NCBI GenBank assembly: GCA_023473795.1
Contig: JAMCYS010000085.1
Span: 1 to 64,000, forward strand
Origin: Chloroflexota bacterium
GTDB lineage: Bacteria; Chloroflexota; UBA6077; FW602-bin22; JAMCYS01
Length of the DNA: 64,000 bases
Reading direction: 5' to 3'
Positions 26,446-35,465 of the stretch are shown here, piece by piece (positions within the stretch are counted from its first letter, which is position 1; the number at the start of each line of letters is the position of its first letter). The position numbers were made by a program, and so were the translations under genes. The notes beneath the pieces were generated by a model, which did no database searches, was not told the origin of the DNA, and saw only the letters and a program-made list of their open reading frames with translations.

Positions 26446-27903
26446 TTGACCGAACGTAAGCGCTTGACCACGGAGGCCGGTGCTCCCGTCGCGGAGAACC
26501 AGCGCTCCCAGACCGCCGGGCCGGGCGGGCCAGTCCTTCTGCAGGACCACCATCTGCTGGAGAAGCTCGCTCGCTTCAACCGGGAGCGTATCCCGGAGCG
26601 TATCGTGCATGCCAAGGGGTCGGGTGCCCACGGCTACGTCGAGGTAAGCCACGACGTAACTCAGTGGACTAAGGCCAAGTTCCTCAGCCAGGTGGGCAAG
26701 CGAACCGAGGTGTTCGTGCGCTTCTCGACCGTGGCAGGCGAGAGGGGCTCTGCCGACACCGTGCGCGACCCGCGCGGCTTCGCGGTGAAGTTCTACACCG
26801 AGGATGGCAATTACGACCTGGTGGGCAACGACACACCGGTGTTCTTCATCCGCGACCCACTGAAGTTCCCCGACTTCATTCATACCCAGAAGCGCGACCC
26901 CTATACTAACGTGCAGGAGCCCGACAACGTCTGGGACTTCTTCGCCCTCTCGCCGGAGGCCACGCATCAGTTCACCTGGCTATTCGGCGACCGCGGTATC
27001 CCGGCCAGCTACCGCCACATGGATGGTTTCTCCTCACACGCCTACCAGTGGGTGAACGAAAAGGGCGAGTTGTTCTGGGTGAAGTACCGCTTCAAGACCG
27101 ACCAGGGCATCAAGTGCCTTACCGCCCAGGAGGCGGCGCAGATCGCGGGTGAGAACCCGGACTACCACCAGCTCGACCTGCTGCACGCGATCGAAAACGG
27201 CGACTACCCTTCCTGGACGCTCATGGTGCAGGTGATGCCGGCGGCCGAAGCGGCGACCTACCGCTTCAACCCCTTCGATCTGACCAAGGTGTGGTCGTTC
27301 AAGGACTACCCATCTCAGCCGGTGGGCAAGCTGGTTCTCAACCGCAATCCCGAGAACTACTTCGCCGAAGTGGAGCAGGCAGCCTTCAACCCGGCCGACT
27401 TCGTTCCCGGCATCGGGCCCTCGCCGGACAAGATGCTCCAAGGACGCCTCTTCGCCTACGGCGACGCCCACCGCTATCGCCTGGGGATCAACCACACCCA
27501 GCTACCGGTGAACCGGCCCCACGCCACCGAGGCCAACAACTACGGGCGCGACGGTAATATGCGTTTCGACGGCAACGGCGGCGGCAGCAAGAACTACGAG
27601 CCCAATAGTTTCGGCGGCCCGGTGCAGACCAACGAGCCGCTCTACGCCGGCATCCAGGTGCAGGGCGCGGCAGCCCCACACGCCTGGGAGCTCCATACCG
27701 AGGACAACGACTTCGTTCAGGCGGGCAACCTTTACCGCCTGATGAGCGAAGCGGAGAAGCAGCGCCTGGTCCAGAACATCGCCGGCAGCCTCGGGCGTGT
27801 CAGTCGTGAAGATATCATAATGAAGTGCCTCAGCCACTTCCGCAATGCCGACCCCGACTACGGCGAGCGGCTGGCCAAGGCTGTGCGCGCTCAGCGCCGT
27901 TAA
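26446..27903 (+). CDS. katA: Monofunctional haem catalase (small subunit, clade 3)
   Basis: A 485-residue catalase that breaks down hydrogen peroxide in the cytosol. Active-site residues are in place: the distal His in [14 protein letters not shown], the Asn in [13 protein letters not shown], and the proximal haem-ligand Tyr in [14 protein letters not shown]. Length fits small-subunit catalases. It starts at a TTG with GGGGAAG upstream. Cotranscription with the Fur-like gene implies peroxide induction. Confidence 0.96.
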   Translation: MTERKRLTTEAGAPVAENQRSQTAGPGGPVLLQDHHLLEKLARFNRERIPERIVHAKGSGAHGYVEVSHDVTQWTKAKFLSQVGKRTEVFVRFSTVAGERGSADTVRDPRGFAVKFYTEDGNYDLVGNDTPVFFIRDPLKFPDFIHTQKRDPYTNVQEPDNVWDFFALSPEATHQFTWLFGDRGIPASYRHMDGFSSHAYQWVNEKGELFWVKYRFKTDQGIKCLTAQEAAQIAGENPDYHQLDLLHAIENGDYPSWTLMVQVMPAAEAATYRFNPFDLTKVWSFKDYPSQPVGKLVLNRNPENYFAEVEQAAFNPADFVPGIGPSPDKMLQGRLFAYGDAHRYRLGINHTQLPVNRPHATEANNYGRDGNMRFDGNGGGSKNYEPNSFGGPVQTNEPLYAGIQVQGAAAPHAWELHTEDNDFVQAGNLYRLMSEAEKQRLVQNIAGSLGRVSREDIIMKCLSHFRNADPDYGERLAKAVRAQRR

Positions 27904-27917
27904 TAGGCAAGACAAGT

Positions 27918-27957
27918 GGTCGCCGGGCAGCCGCCGCATGGTGGTTGCCCGGCGACC
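27918..27957 (+). terminator. Hairpin after catalase
   Basis: A perfect 12-bp stem, GGTCGCCGGGCA (27918-27929) with TGCCCGGCGACC (27946-27957) and a 16-nt loop, starts 14 nt after the catalase stop. No T-run follows. Confidence 0.6.
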
Positions 27958-28309
27958 CTCACCATCTGGATAGGCACCCTACCGCCCCAGTTCTTCGTGG
28001 AATCCTCAGGCTCGTGCCCGCCCTGCTGGGGATCGCTGTGGTGATGCTGGTTCTCGTGTCTAGAGCTGCCGGCCTGACCCTCGCCCAGGTCGTCAGAGTG
28101 AGCACGCTCTCCGGAGTGCTCGTGCGGCTAGCTGTGCTTATGCCTGTGGGGGACCTCTTCATTGCTTGTTAGGGCCCCCTGGCGGACTCGTGACGCCGGT
28201 TCCAGACAGAGACGCCGCACCTTGCGGGCGGAGCGCTGGCCATGCCAGGCGTTCGCCAACTGGGCGAGCCGCGGCGCGTTCGAGCCAGTGGCCCCACGGC
28301 TGTGGAACC
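27958..28309. other. Gap without a supported gene
   Basis: About 350 bp between catalase and the LCP gene. A short hydrophobic frame is open on the plus strand up to 28172, but it has no start with a ribosome site and no family I recognise. Confidence 0.5.
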
Positions 28310-28338
28310 TTGCGCTCAGCTCGTCCGTCTAGTATTAT
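28310..28338 (+). promoter_or_regulatory. Putative promoter of the LCP gene
   Basis: TTGCGC (28310-28315), a 17-nt spacer and TATTAT (28333-28338). A TTG at 28348 would be nearly leaderless from this promoter; the ATG at 28402 would have a leader of about 57 nt. Confidence 0.5.
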
Positions 28339-28401
28339 GCGTTCGCTTTGCCCCGGGCTCGCCCGGCGGCAGGTCGGCGACACTACCACTGGCTGGTGAA
28401 C

Positions 28402-30333
28402 ATGGGCTTTCTACGAGGTACTTCTCACTCTTCTCGTCGCGCCGAGGCGCGACGGTTCCCTCTAAAACAGGCGGCGCTACTCGCCTTCATCGCTTGTTTT
28501 CTCGGCGGCGGACTGTTGTTCGCCGCGGCCAACGGCTTCGGCCCCGCCGCGGCGCTGCTGGACAACGGCGCGGAAGGCAGCAACGGCCCTCAGGAGCAAC
28601 GGAGCGGCGCCGATACCTCCTCCGTGGTCGCGACCGCTCCGGCCGATACAGTGCCACTACCGCAGAAGGCGGCATCCGACCCGCGCTACGCCTTCCTTCT
28701 GATGGGCTACGGCGGCGGCGGCCACGAAGGCGCTTACCTCTCCGACTCGATGATGGTCGTGATCGTGGACCCGTCACAGAAGACGCTGACGATGCTGTCG
28801 TTGCCGCGCGACATCTGGGCACCGCTCGTCTTCGACGGCAAGACGGCGGTCTACAACAAGCTGAACACCGCCTATGCCTTTGCCCGGGACAGCAGCCTCT
28901 ACCGCAACCGCCTGGCTAGATACAGCGGCAAGAACGGCGCCGGTCGCTTCGCCACCGACACCGTCTCGCGTCTGCTGGGCATTCCTATCGCCAACTACCT
29001 GGCACTCGACTTCCAGGGCTTCCGTGAGATGATCGACGCCGTGGGCGGCATCGACGTCGCCGTGCCGGCGAGCTTCAGCGCCCGCTACCCGGCCAACGAC
29101 GACCCGACCATCGACTCCAGCTGGATCACCGTGCGCTTCACCAAGGGCACGGAGCACATGAGCGGCGAGCGGGCCATCCGCTTCGCCCGCGCCCGAGAAA
29201 CCCTGGACAATGTGGCCGAAGGCAGCGACTTCGCGCGCTCACGCCGCCAGCGCCTGATAATGGAAGCGTTCAAGAACAAGGTAATGACCGCCGGTGGGCT
29301 GTTGGCCGTGCCCAAACTGTTGGGTATCGCCAGTCAACACGTCGATACCGATTACTCCCTACCGGACGCCGCGCAGTTCGCCAGACTGGCGCTGGAATGG
29401 AAGGACATGCGCATCTACCAGACGGCGCTGACCCTGGGCAACTACCTGCAGGAGGCCACGGGCCCGCAAGGCGCTTACATCCTGGTGCCGGACGAGCCGG
29501 ACCTCTCCTGGTCGCGGGTGCGCGCCTTCGCCCAGCGCCTCTGGCAGAACCCCGCCGGCGGTATCGCCATGGCCGCGAACAAGATCACTGTGGAGAATAC
29601 GAGCGGCGTGAGCGGCATGGCGACCCAAGTGACCGATCTCCTCTACCAGATGGGTTACCAGGTCAACGCGCCTGCCTCCGGCGAGGAGATGCAGCAGGAT
29701 TGGCGCCTGCTAGACGGCAGCGGCGGCGAGGGCAAGGCCCTAGCACCGCTGTTGGAGAAGGACCTCAACCGGAAGATCGATGTCGTGGCAGGACCGGACG
29801 GCGACCCCACGGGGGTTGTACTGATGGTTGGCAGTTCCGACGTCAACCTAGCTGGCTTGCGGGCCCCTGCCGATGCCAGGGCTCCGCTCAGCGCCGCGGG
29901 CGTGACCCACGCCGGGGCCTGGGTGCCGCAGGTGCCGCCCACCGCGACCCAAACGGCACTGGCCACGGCCAAGGTGACTGTCACGGTCAACGCGACAGCC
30001 AGCACCAGCCCCACGGCGGCACTCTCTCCCTTGCCGGCTCGTTCCCCCACGATCACCCCCTCGCCTGGTCGAACCGCGGCGGCGACGGCTACCGCGCCAG
30101 CTGGCACCAGCACAGCCACGGCCACCCAGCTCGCCCGCTCCAGCACGCCGACCCCGAGCCTGGCCACGGCCACACGCACACCGACAAGCACGCCAACGAC
30201 TGCTGCCGGCACGGCCACTCGTACGCCGACCCGCACGGCGACCGTCGGCTCAGCCGGGGTGACCGCCACGTCGGTCGCCACCCCAACCAGTCCCGCGCCG
30301 ACGGCCACGCCCAAGAAGAGCGCCACCCCCTGA
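28402..30333 (+). CDS. LytR-CpsA-Psr (LCP) family cell-wall glycan ligase
   Basis: A 643-residue membrane-anchored protein. A single N-terminal membrane segment (ALLAFIACFLGGGLLFAAA) is followed by an LCP domain with YLSDSMMVVIVDP and LSLPRD, and later GGIDVAVP and the RFARAR/RSRRQR basic motifs that bind the polyprenyl-pyrophosphate substrate. A LytR_C-like domain (about 390-500) and a Thr/Ala/Pro-rich tail of about 130 residues follow. LCP enzymes attach glycopolymers to the cell wall or to protein, a plausible last step for the glycan cluster at 38-60 kb. The start is uncertain: no ribosome site is evident, and the TTG at 28348 is an alternative. Confidence 0.86.
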   Translation: MGFLRGTSHSSRRAEARRFPLKQAALLAFIACFLGGGLLFAAANGFGPAAALLDNGAEGSNGPQEQRSGADTSSVVATAPADTVPLPQKAASDPRYAFLLMGYGGGGHEGAYLSDSMMVVIVDPSQKTLTMLSLPRDIWAPLVFDGKTAVYNKLNTAYAFARDSSLYRNRLARYSGKNGAGRFATDTVSRLLGIPIANYLALDFQGFREMIDAVGGIDVAVPASFSARYPANDDPTIDSSWITVRFTKGTEHMSGERAIRFARARETLDNVAEGSDFARSRRQRLIMEAFKNKVMTAGGLLAVPKLLGIASQHVDTDYSLPDAAQFARLALEWKDMRIYQTALTLGNYLQEATGPQGAYILVPDEPDLSWSRVRAFAQRLWQNPAGGIAMAANKITVENTSGVSGMATQVTDLLYQMGYQVNAPASGEEMQQDWRLLDGSGGEGKALAPLLEKDLNRKIDVVAGPDGDPTGVVLMVGSSDVNLAGLRAPADARAPLSAAGVTHAGAWVPQVPPTATQTALATAKVTVTVNATASTSPTAALSPLPARSPTITPSPGRTAAATATAPAGTSTATATQLARSSTPTPSLATATRTPTSTPTTAAGTATRTPTRTATVGSAGVTATSVATPTSPAPTATPKKSATP

Positions 30334-30532
30334 GCGACGGTCCCCCGCCCCACCACGCCATGCTCCCACGCCACGTCGCCGGCTGCCACGCCGTTTGTTC
30401 CCTCTGACTCGCCCCGCTGTCACGATTGCTGAGGCAAGTCGCCCGGATGGCCGCTCTCGACATAGCAGGTGATCTGCCGCCCCCTCCCGCGCACGTGGTT
30501 CCGGCCGTCAGGGCGTCCACAGTCAGGGAAGG

Positions 30533-30568
30533 TTCCGAACCTCCCCCCCCATTCCGAACCTCCCCCCC
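30533..30568 (+). repeat. 19-bp direct repeat before the regulator promoter
   Basis: TTCCGAACCTCCCCCC occurs twice, at 30533 and 30552, and the second copy runs into the -35 hexamer. It could be a tandem regulator-binding site or a slippage duplication. Confidence 0.6.
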
Positions 30569-30597
30569 TTGACAAGTGCCCAAGCGCCCGCTACTAT
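30569..30597 (+). promoter_or_regulatory. Promoter of the GntR/sugar-transport operon
   Basis: A consensus TTGACA (30569-30574), a 17-nt spacer and TACTAT (30592-30597). It rules out starts of the regulator upstream of about 30604. Confidence 0.75.
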
Positions 30598-30665
30598 ACG
30601 CGTGCTTCATCATCGCTGATGGAGTAAGCGTGCCTTCGCTGTGCGATTACTTTGGGGAGTGGCGG

Positions 30666-31523
30666 ATGCCGGGCACGAGCGAGCAGTCGGCCGAGGACGT
30701 CGGCAGGACGCGGCACCCTCAGCGCGACCAGGCCATCTATCTGACGCTGCAGGCGCTCGCCGGTAGCGCCGGTCCGGCCGGCTGCTGGCGCCTGCGCGAC
30801 GCCCTGCGCGGCGCGGGGCTGGAGCTCAGCGAGGCGACGGTTGGCCGGCTGTTGCGCGAATTCGACTACCTGGGCTATAGCGAGCGCGTGGGCAGCAAAG
30901 GCGGCCGAATCATCACCGCGGCCGGCCGCGTCCAGCTGGCCTCCCTCGAGCAATCCCAGCACGAGGACACCTACCGCGAGCAGTTCCTCCGCGCCATTCG
31001 CGTCGAATCCCTCGCCGACATCCTCGACCTGCTCAGCGTCCGCCGGGCCATCGAAGGCGAGACCGCACGGCTGGCCGCGACGCGGGCGACGGCCGACGAC
31101 CTGGTGCGCCTGCGGCGCCGGGCGCGCGAACACGCGCAGGCGGTGCGCCAGGGCGGCTCGGGCAGCGAGGAGAACAACCGCTTCCATCTGGCCATCGCCC
31201 AGGCCTCCGGCAGCCGTGTCGCTCTGGCGGTGCTCGCCCTCATCCTGCAAGACCGCCAGGTCCACCGCACCCAGACGGAAGTGCAGCGCTCTATGGACTC
31301 TGTGGTCCCCGAAGAGCATCAGCGGGTGCTGGCAGCCATCGAGACTCGTCGCCCCGAGGAGGCCTTCGCGGCGATGCGCGCCCACATCGACCGGTTGATG
31401 CAGTCGGTGGAGCTGTTCGCTGCCAGACAGACGGCGTCGTTGGAGGGGGTGGGATCAGCGAGCGAAGACACGGCGGCCCCGGCGGTCGCCGAAGCAACCC
31501 AGCCAGCCAAGTTCGCTAAGTAG
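30666..31523 (+). CDS. FCD-domain (GntR/FadR-like) transcriptional regulator
   Basis: A 285-residue regulator. The N-terminal winged helix (SEATVGRLLREFDYLGYSERVG) is not a classical GntR helix and looks closer to NrpR/RNase-R-type winged helices. The C-terminal domain (LLSVRRAIEGETARLAA, NNRFHLAIAQASG, then EEHQRVLAAIE) is a typical FCD ligand-binding domain with metal-binding Asn/His positions. It probably senses the transported sugar acid or carbohydrate and controls the transporter genes directly downstream (19-bp gap). The ATG at 30666 is chosen because GGGGAG lies 6 nt upstream and it is downstream of the promoter. Confidence 0.82.
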   Translation: MPGTSEQSAEDVGRTRHPQRDQAIYLTLQALAGSAGPAGCWRLRDALRGAGLELSEATVGRLLREFDYLGYSERVGSKGGRIITAAGRVQLASLEQSQHEDTYREQFLRAIRVESLADILDLLSVRRAIEGETARLAATRATADDLVRLRRRAREHAQAVRQGGSGSEENNRFHLAIAQASGSRVALAVLALILQDRQVHRTQTEVQRSMDSVVPEEHQRVLAAIETRRPEEAFAAMRAHIDRLMQSVELFAARQTASLEGVGSASEDTAAPAVAEATQPAKFAK

Positions 31524-31542
31524 AGGAGAAGGAGAACAAACG

Positions 31543-32919
31543 GTGCTAACCCGAAGAGCGTTCCTTGTGCGTTCCCTCAGCCTGACAGGAGCGGTCGCGC
31601 TGCTGGCGGCCTGCGGCACGCCGCCCGCGGCCTCGCCCACGGCGGCGCCCAAGGCCACCGACGCCCCCAAGCCGGCCGCCACCACGGCTCCGGCGGCCAC
31701 CGCCGCCCCGGCCGCGACCCAGGCGCCCGCCGCCGCCAAGCCGAGCGGCCCCCAGGTGACGGTCACCTTCTGGTCCGGCGTCGACCCACCGGTGAAGAAA
31801 TTCCTAGAGGAAGACCTGCTGCCGCGCTTCCAGAAGGAGAACCCCGACATCAAGGTCGAAGCCACGTTGCTGCTCTGGATGGAGTTCTTCCAGAAGGTAT
31901 CCGTGGCCTTTACGGGCGGCATCGGTCCGGAGGTCGTCGGCTCCGGCTACGGCCAGCTGGGCTCGATGATCGGCAACAAGTGGATGCAGCCGATCGATGA
32001 CGCCCTGAAGACGTGGACCGACTTGGCCGACTTCGACGGTCCCGCCCTCGATTCCGGCAAGAAAGACGGCAAGCGCTATGCGGTGCTGGTGCCGGGCGTG
32101 CGGCCGTTCAACTATCGCAAGGATTACTACAAAGAGGCCGGCTACGACCCTGAGAAGTCACCCAAGGACTGGGGCGAGCTGCGCACGTACTCCAAGAAGT
32201 TGGTCAAGCTCGACCGCGACAAGGTTACGCGCGGCGGCATGGAGATTCCGCTGAAGAACGGCGAGCAGACCTTCGCCAGCTTCGCCTTCTGTAATGGCCT
32301 GAAGAACTTGTGGGATGAGGCGGGCATGCCGCTCTTCGATTCGCCCGAAGCTAGGGAAACGGCCGACTACATCCTGAAGCTGATGTACGAGGACAATGTG
32401 GTGATCCCCAGCGACCAGCAGGGCGTGACGGGCACCGCGTTCCAAAACGGCCTGGCGGCCCAGGGCTACCTGCAATCGCAGCTGTACGCGGCGGTCGAAA
32501 AGGCCAGCCCCGGCGTGCTGGGCGTGGGCCTGCCGCCCGCCAGTACCAAGCAAGGTTCCAAGCAGACTTCGCTGGTGCTGGGCACATTCTACGGGCTGGG
32601 CAGCAAAGTCAAGAACATGGACGCCGCGGCTAAGCTGCTCAAGTTCCTTTGCTCGCCCGATAGCCTCTGGACGCACTACGCCCAGGCCGGCTTCCAAGTG
32701 CCGCGCAAGTCGCTCAAGGACCGCTTTGCCAAGGACAAGCCCTACAACGCCATGGTCAACAAGTCCATGGAGGACATGCAAGGCTGGCCGATTTTCCCGA
32801 CCTTCCTGGAGGCGCGCCAGGTGATCGTCACCCACCTGGAGGCTATCTATCTCAAGCAGCGAACCCCGCAGGAAGGCTTCAAGCTGGCTGCCGAAGACAC
32901 CAAGAAGCTGATCAAGTAG
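31543..32919 (+). CDS. Carbohydrate ABC transporter substrate-binding lipoprotein
   Basis: A 458-residue extracellular binding protein of the CUT1/MalE type. It has a type II signal peptide with twin-arginine-like start LTRRAFLVRS and lipobox LAAC, an Ala/Pro/Thr linker of about 45 residues, then a periplasmic-binding fold starting VTVTFWSGVDPPVKKF. It captures a sugar outside the membrane for the two permeases that follow. The GTG start has AAGGAG upstream. Confidence 0.92.
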   Translation: MLTRRAFLVRSLSLTGAVALLAACGTPPAASPTAAPKATDAPKPAATTAPAATAAPAATQAPAAAKPSGPQVTVTFWSGVDPPVKKFLEEDLLPRFQKENPDIKVEATLLLWMEFFQKVSVAFTGGIGPEVVGSGYGQLGSMIGNKWMQPIDDALKTWTDLADFDGPALDSGKKDGKRYAVLVPGVRPFNYRKDYYKEAGYDPEKSPKDWGELRTYSKKLVKLDRDKVTRGGMEIPLKNGEQTFASFAFCNGLKNLWDEAGMPLFDSPEARETADYILKLMYEDNVVIPSDQQGVTGTAFQNGLAAQGYLQSQLYAAVEKASPGVLGVGLPPASTKQGSKQTSLVLGTFYGLGSKVKNMDAAAKLLKFLCSPDSLWTHYAQAGFQVPRKSLKDRFAKDKPYNAMVNKSMEDMQGWPIFPTFLEARQVIVTHLEAIYLKQRTPQEGFKLAAEDTKKLIK

Positions 32920-32926
32920 TTGTCTG

Positions 32927-32964
32927 CTGCTGGGTGGAGCGGCGTCCGCCGCTCCACCCAGCAG
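32927..32964 (+). promoter_or_regulatory. 18-bp perfect hairpin between binding protein and permease genes
   Basis: CTGCTGGGTGGAGCGGCG (32927-32944) is followed after TC by its exact complement (32947-32964). There is no T-run. Such intercistronic stems commonly protect the binding-protein mRNA and reduce permease expression; that role here is inference. Confidence 0.75.
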
Positions 32965-32992
32965 GCTTGTCCTACGTCGGAAGGAGTTCCCT

Positions 32993-33922
32993 TTGGCAAT
33001 AGCAGCTAAGAGAGCCCGTCGCGGCGCGGAGCCGGGCAGGCTGCGGCGCTGGCTGGGACCCGACGCCTCGGGTTACCTCCTCATCGCGCCGGCCTACGTC
33101 ACCTACGTCATCTTCATTCTGGCCCCCGTGTTCGCCGTGGGCGTGCTCAGCCTCACCAGCTACCGCCTCGTGGGCACCTGGGAGTGGATCGGGCTCGACA
33201 ACTTCACGTCTATGTGGAACGACCACAATTACATCTCGGCCCTCAAGAACACGGCCGTCTACGCGTTTTTCACACTCATGCCTAGCCTCAGCCTGGGCCT
33301 GGTGCTCGCGGCCGTGCTCACCCGGCAAATCCGCGGCCTATCCTTCTTCCGGCAGAGCTACTACTTGCCCAACGTGGTCAGCACCGTCGCCGCCGCCGTG
33401 ACCTGGCTCTGGATCTTCGACCCCGGCAACGGCTTTCTCAACCGCATTCTAGGTGCGGTGGGCTTGCCACGTCCGGACTGGCTCTACGACCCCAACACGG
33501 CCCTGCCGGCGCTGATCGTGGTCGGGGTCTGGAAGATGCTGGGCTACAACATGGTGATCTACCTGGCGGCACTACAAGGCATCCCCCGGGAGATCTACGA
33601 GGCGGCGCGGGTCGATGGCGCCAAGGAGCGAGAGGCGTTCTGGCACATCACTATCCCCCTGGTGCAGCCGACGACTTTCTTCTTACTCATTATGGGGTTC
33701 ATCAACGGCTTTCAGGTCTTCGACCAAATCTACGTCATGACCTCCGGCGGTCCGGCCAACGCCACTACCACTCTGGTGCACCAGATCTATCTCAACGCCT
33801 TCTTCTTCCACCATCTGGGCTACGCTTCGGCCGAGTCGGTGTTCTTAATGATCGTGGTGGCGTTCGTGACTCTGGCGAACTTCCGCTACGGCCAGCAGGG
33901 CAAGCTCATGGAGGTGAGCTAG
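32993..33922 (+). CDS. Sugar ABC transporter permease (UgpA/MalF type)
   Basis: A 309-residue inner-membrane permease with about six membrane segments. The coupling EAA loop reads YEAARVDGAKEREAFWHITIP, the contact site for the ATPase. The N-terminus is basic and short, as in CUT1 permeases. A TTG start at 32993 has AAGGAG upstream. The next permease begins 1 bp after its stop. Confidence 0.93.
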   Translation: MAIAAKRARRGAEPGRLRRWLGPDASGYLLIAPAYVTYVIFILAPVFAVGVLSLTSYRLVGTWEWIGLDNFTSMWNDHNYISALKNTAVYAFFTLMPSLSLGLVLAAVLTRQIRGLSFFRQSYYLPNVVSTVAAAVTWLWIFDPGNGFLNRILGAVGLPRPDWLYDPNTALPALIVVGVWKMLGYNMVIYLAALQGIPREIYEAARVDGAKEREAFWHITIPLVQPTTFFLLIMGFINGFQVFDQIYVMTSGGPANATTTLVHQIYLNAFFFHHLGYASAESVFLMIVVAFVTLANFRYGQQGKLMEVS

Positions 33923-33923
33923 G

Positions 33924-34799
33924 ATGGTGGCCAGACTAGCGCGCGACCGGACGGACCTGCTAGTCTACGCGATACTAATCTTCTTCGCGGTGCTGATGCT
34001 CGTACCATTCGCCGTGGCCGTCTTTACCTCGCTCAAGCCGAAGGAGGAGCTGCTCTTCAGCGGCATCAATCTGCTGCCCTCCAACCCGCGGCCGTACAAC
34101 TACGTCGAGGCGATGCAGGCGGCGGACTGGGGCAGGTACTTCCTGAACTCGACCTTCGTCACGGTCACCTGCGTGGTGATCAGTCTCCTCTTCAACAGCG
34201 TCGCTGGCTTCTCGTTCGCCCGGCTGCACTTCCGGGGACGGGATTTCCTTTTCTTCTTCATGCTCATCGGGATCATGATCCCGCCGCAGGCGATCATCAT
34301 CCCCCAGTTCCTGATGTTCCGCGCGGTGCCCCTGGCGGGCGGCAACGACATCGCGGGGCAGGGCGGCATTGGCTGGCTGAACACCTATTGGGCGCTGATC
34401 ATGCCCTGGCTGGCGGGCTCGTTCGGCATCTTCCTCTGCCGGCAGTACTACATCAACTTCCCCACCGAGCTGGACGAGGCGGCACGGCTGGACGGCTGCG
34501 GGCCGCTGCGCCTGTTCCTCGACATCTACCTGCCACTGAGCGGCCCGGTGCTGGCAGCGCTGGCCATCCTCAAGACCGTGTTCATGTGGAACGACTTCTT
34601 CTATCCCTTGATCATGACCACCACGGACAACATGCGCACCGTGCAGCTGGGCTTGCAGGTCTTCGCCGGAGAATACATGACCGACTGGAATCTGCTGATG
34701 GCGGCGCAGGTGCTCGTCACCCTGCCGCTCATCGTCATGTTCTTCTTCCTGCAGCGCTACTTCGTGGAGGGCATCGTCACCACAGGGCTCAAAGGATAG
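33924..34799 (+). CDS. Sugar ABC transporter permease (UgpE/MalG type)
   Basis: A 291-residue second permease with about six membrane segments and the EAA loop DEAARLDGCGPLRLFLDIYLP. The C-terminus RYFVEGIVTTGLKG is characteristic of MalG-type permeases. No ABC ATPase gene follows within the window, so the transporter must use an ATPase encoded elsewhere. Confidence 0.93.
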   Translation: MVARLARDRTDLLVYAILIFFAVLMLVPFAVAVFTSLKPKEELLFSGINLLPSNPRPYNYVEAMQAADWGRYFLNSTFVTVTCVVISLLFNSVAGFSFARLHFRGRDFLFFFMLIGIMIPPQAIIIPQFLMFRAVPLAGGNDIAGQGGIGWLNTYWALIMPWLAGSFGIFLCRQYYINFPTELDEAARLDGCGPLRLFLDIYLPLSGPVLAALAILKTVFMWNDFFYPLIMTTTDNMRTVQLGLQVFAGEYMTDWNLLMAAQVLVTLPLIVMFFFLQRYFVEGIVTTGLKG

Positions 34800-34943
34800 G
34801 AAGGCAGGGGCAAAGCAGCCATCAAGAGCACAGAGAGGGCGTTGCCGACCGCCCAGGCTCTGCGCCCTTCGCTTGCCGCGCGGCGGCGAGAGTCAGGTAC
34901 TGGTCCGCGAGACAGCGTGGCCTCGCGCGTTCATTCCTCTGGC

Positions 34944-35465
34944 CTATGCTTCTCTGGTTGGCACCAGGCTCTCGCCCAGGCCCCGGAAGAAGTGCACCGT
35001 CACCGCCAGACTCGCCAGCGCCAGCACGCCCGTGACGACGGCCGGCCCCGGCTGGCCCATGACCAGGCTCAGCGGTATCCCCACCACGTCGATGAAGGTC
35101 GTCGCCACCAGCAGCGCGCCCGCCAGCACGTAGCCCCAGGCTCGCCGGCGCCACAGCCAGACCGCCGCAACGTAGCAGGCGGGAACCAGCAGGCCCAGGT
35201 CAATCGCGAAGGTGACGCTGCTGGGCGTGCCGGCAAGCCGTATGGTCTCCGGCACCGTGCCGGCCAAGGTGGAGAGGGCAACGTCGGCAAACCAGGCCAG
35301 CCAGGCCGATGTAGGTGTAGACCAGGTAGCCGAGCAGACCCGGCCAGATCACCTGGGCCCGCGGCGAGCCCCGCGCGGCGTAGAAGAGCGAGCCCACGAA
35401 AACCGGCAGGGCGAGGACCAGGGTGGCCAGGTCTGGGCAAGAGTGGCTGGTGGCGTCCGGCCAGA
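34944..35465 (-). pseudogene. Frameshifted small multi-pass membrane protein
   Basis: Two minus-strand frames together encode one hydrophobic protein. The first (about 35465-35300) reads DLATLVLALPVFVGSLFYAARG and VIWPGLLGYLVYTYIG. The second (from about 35300 to the stop at 34944) continues in another frame with WFADVALSTLAGTVPETIRL and LLVPACYVAAVWLWRRRAW. The join needs a frameshift near 35290-35310, and no start codon precedes the first part, which directly follows the ctaG-like stop. The family is an uncharacterised 4-6 TM protein with a DATSHSCPDLATLV-like opening. Confidence 0.65.

Noticed and set aside
27825-28172. A hydrophobic frame after catalase
   Set aside because: Its first part overlaps catalase in another frame, and there is no start with a ribosome site.
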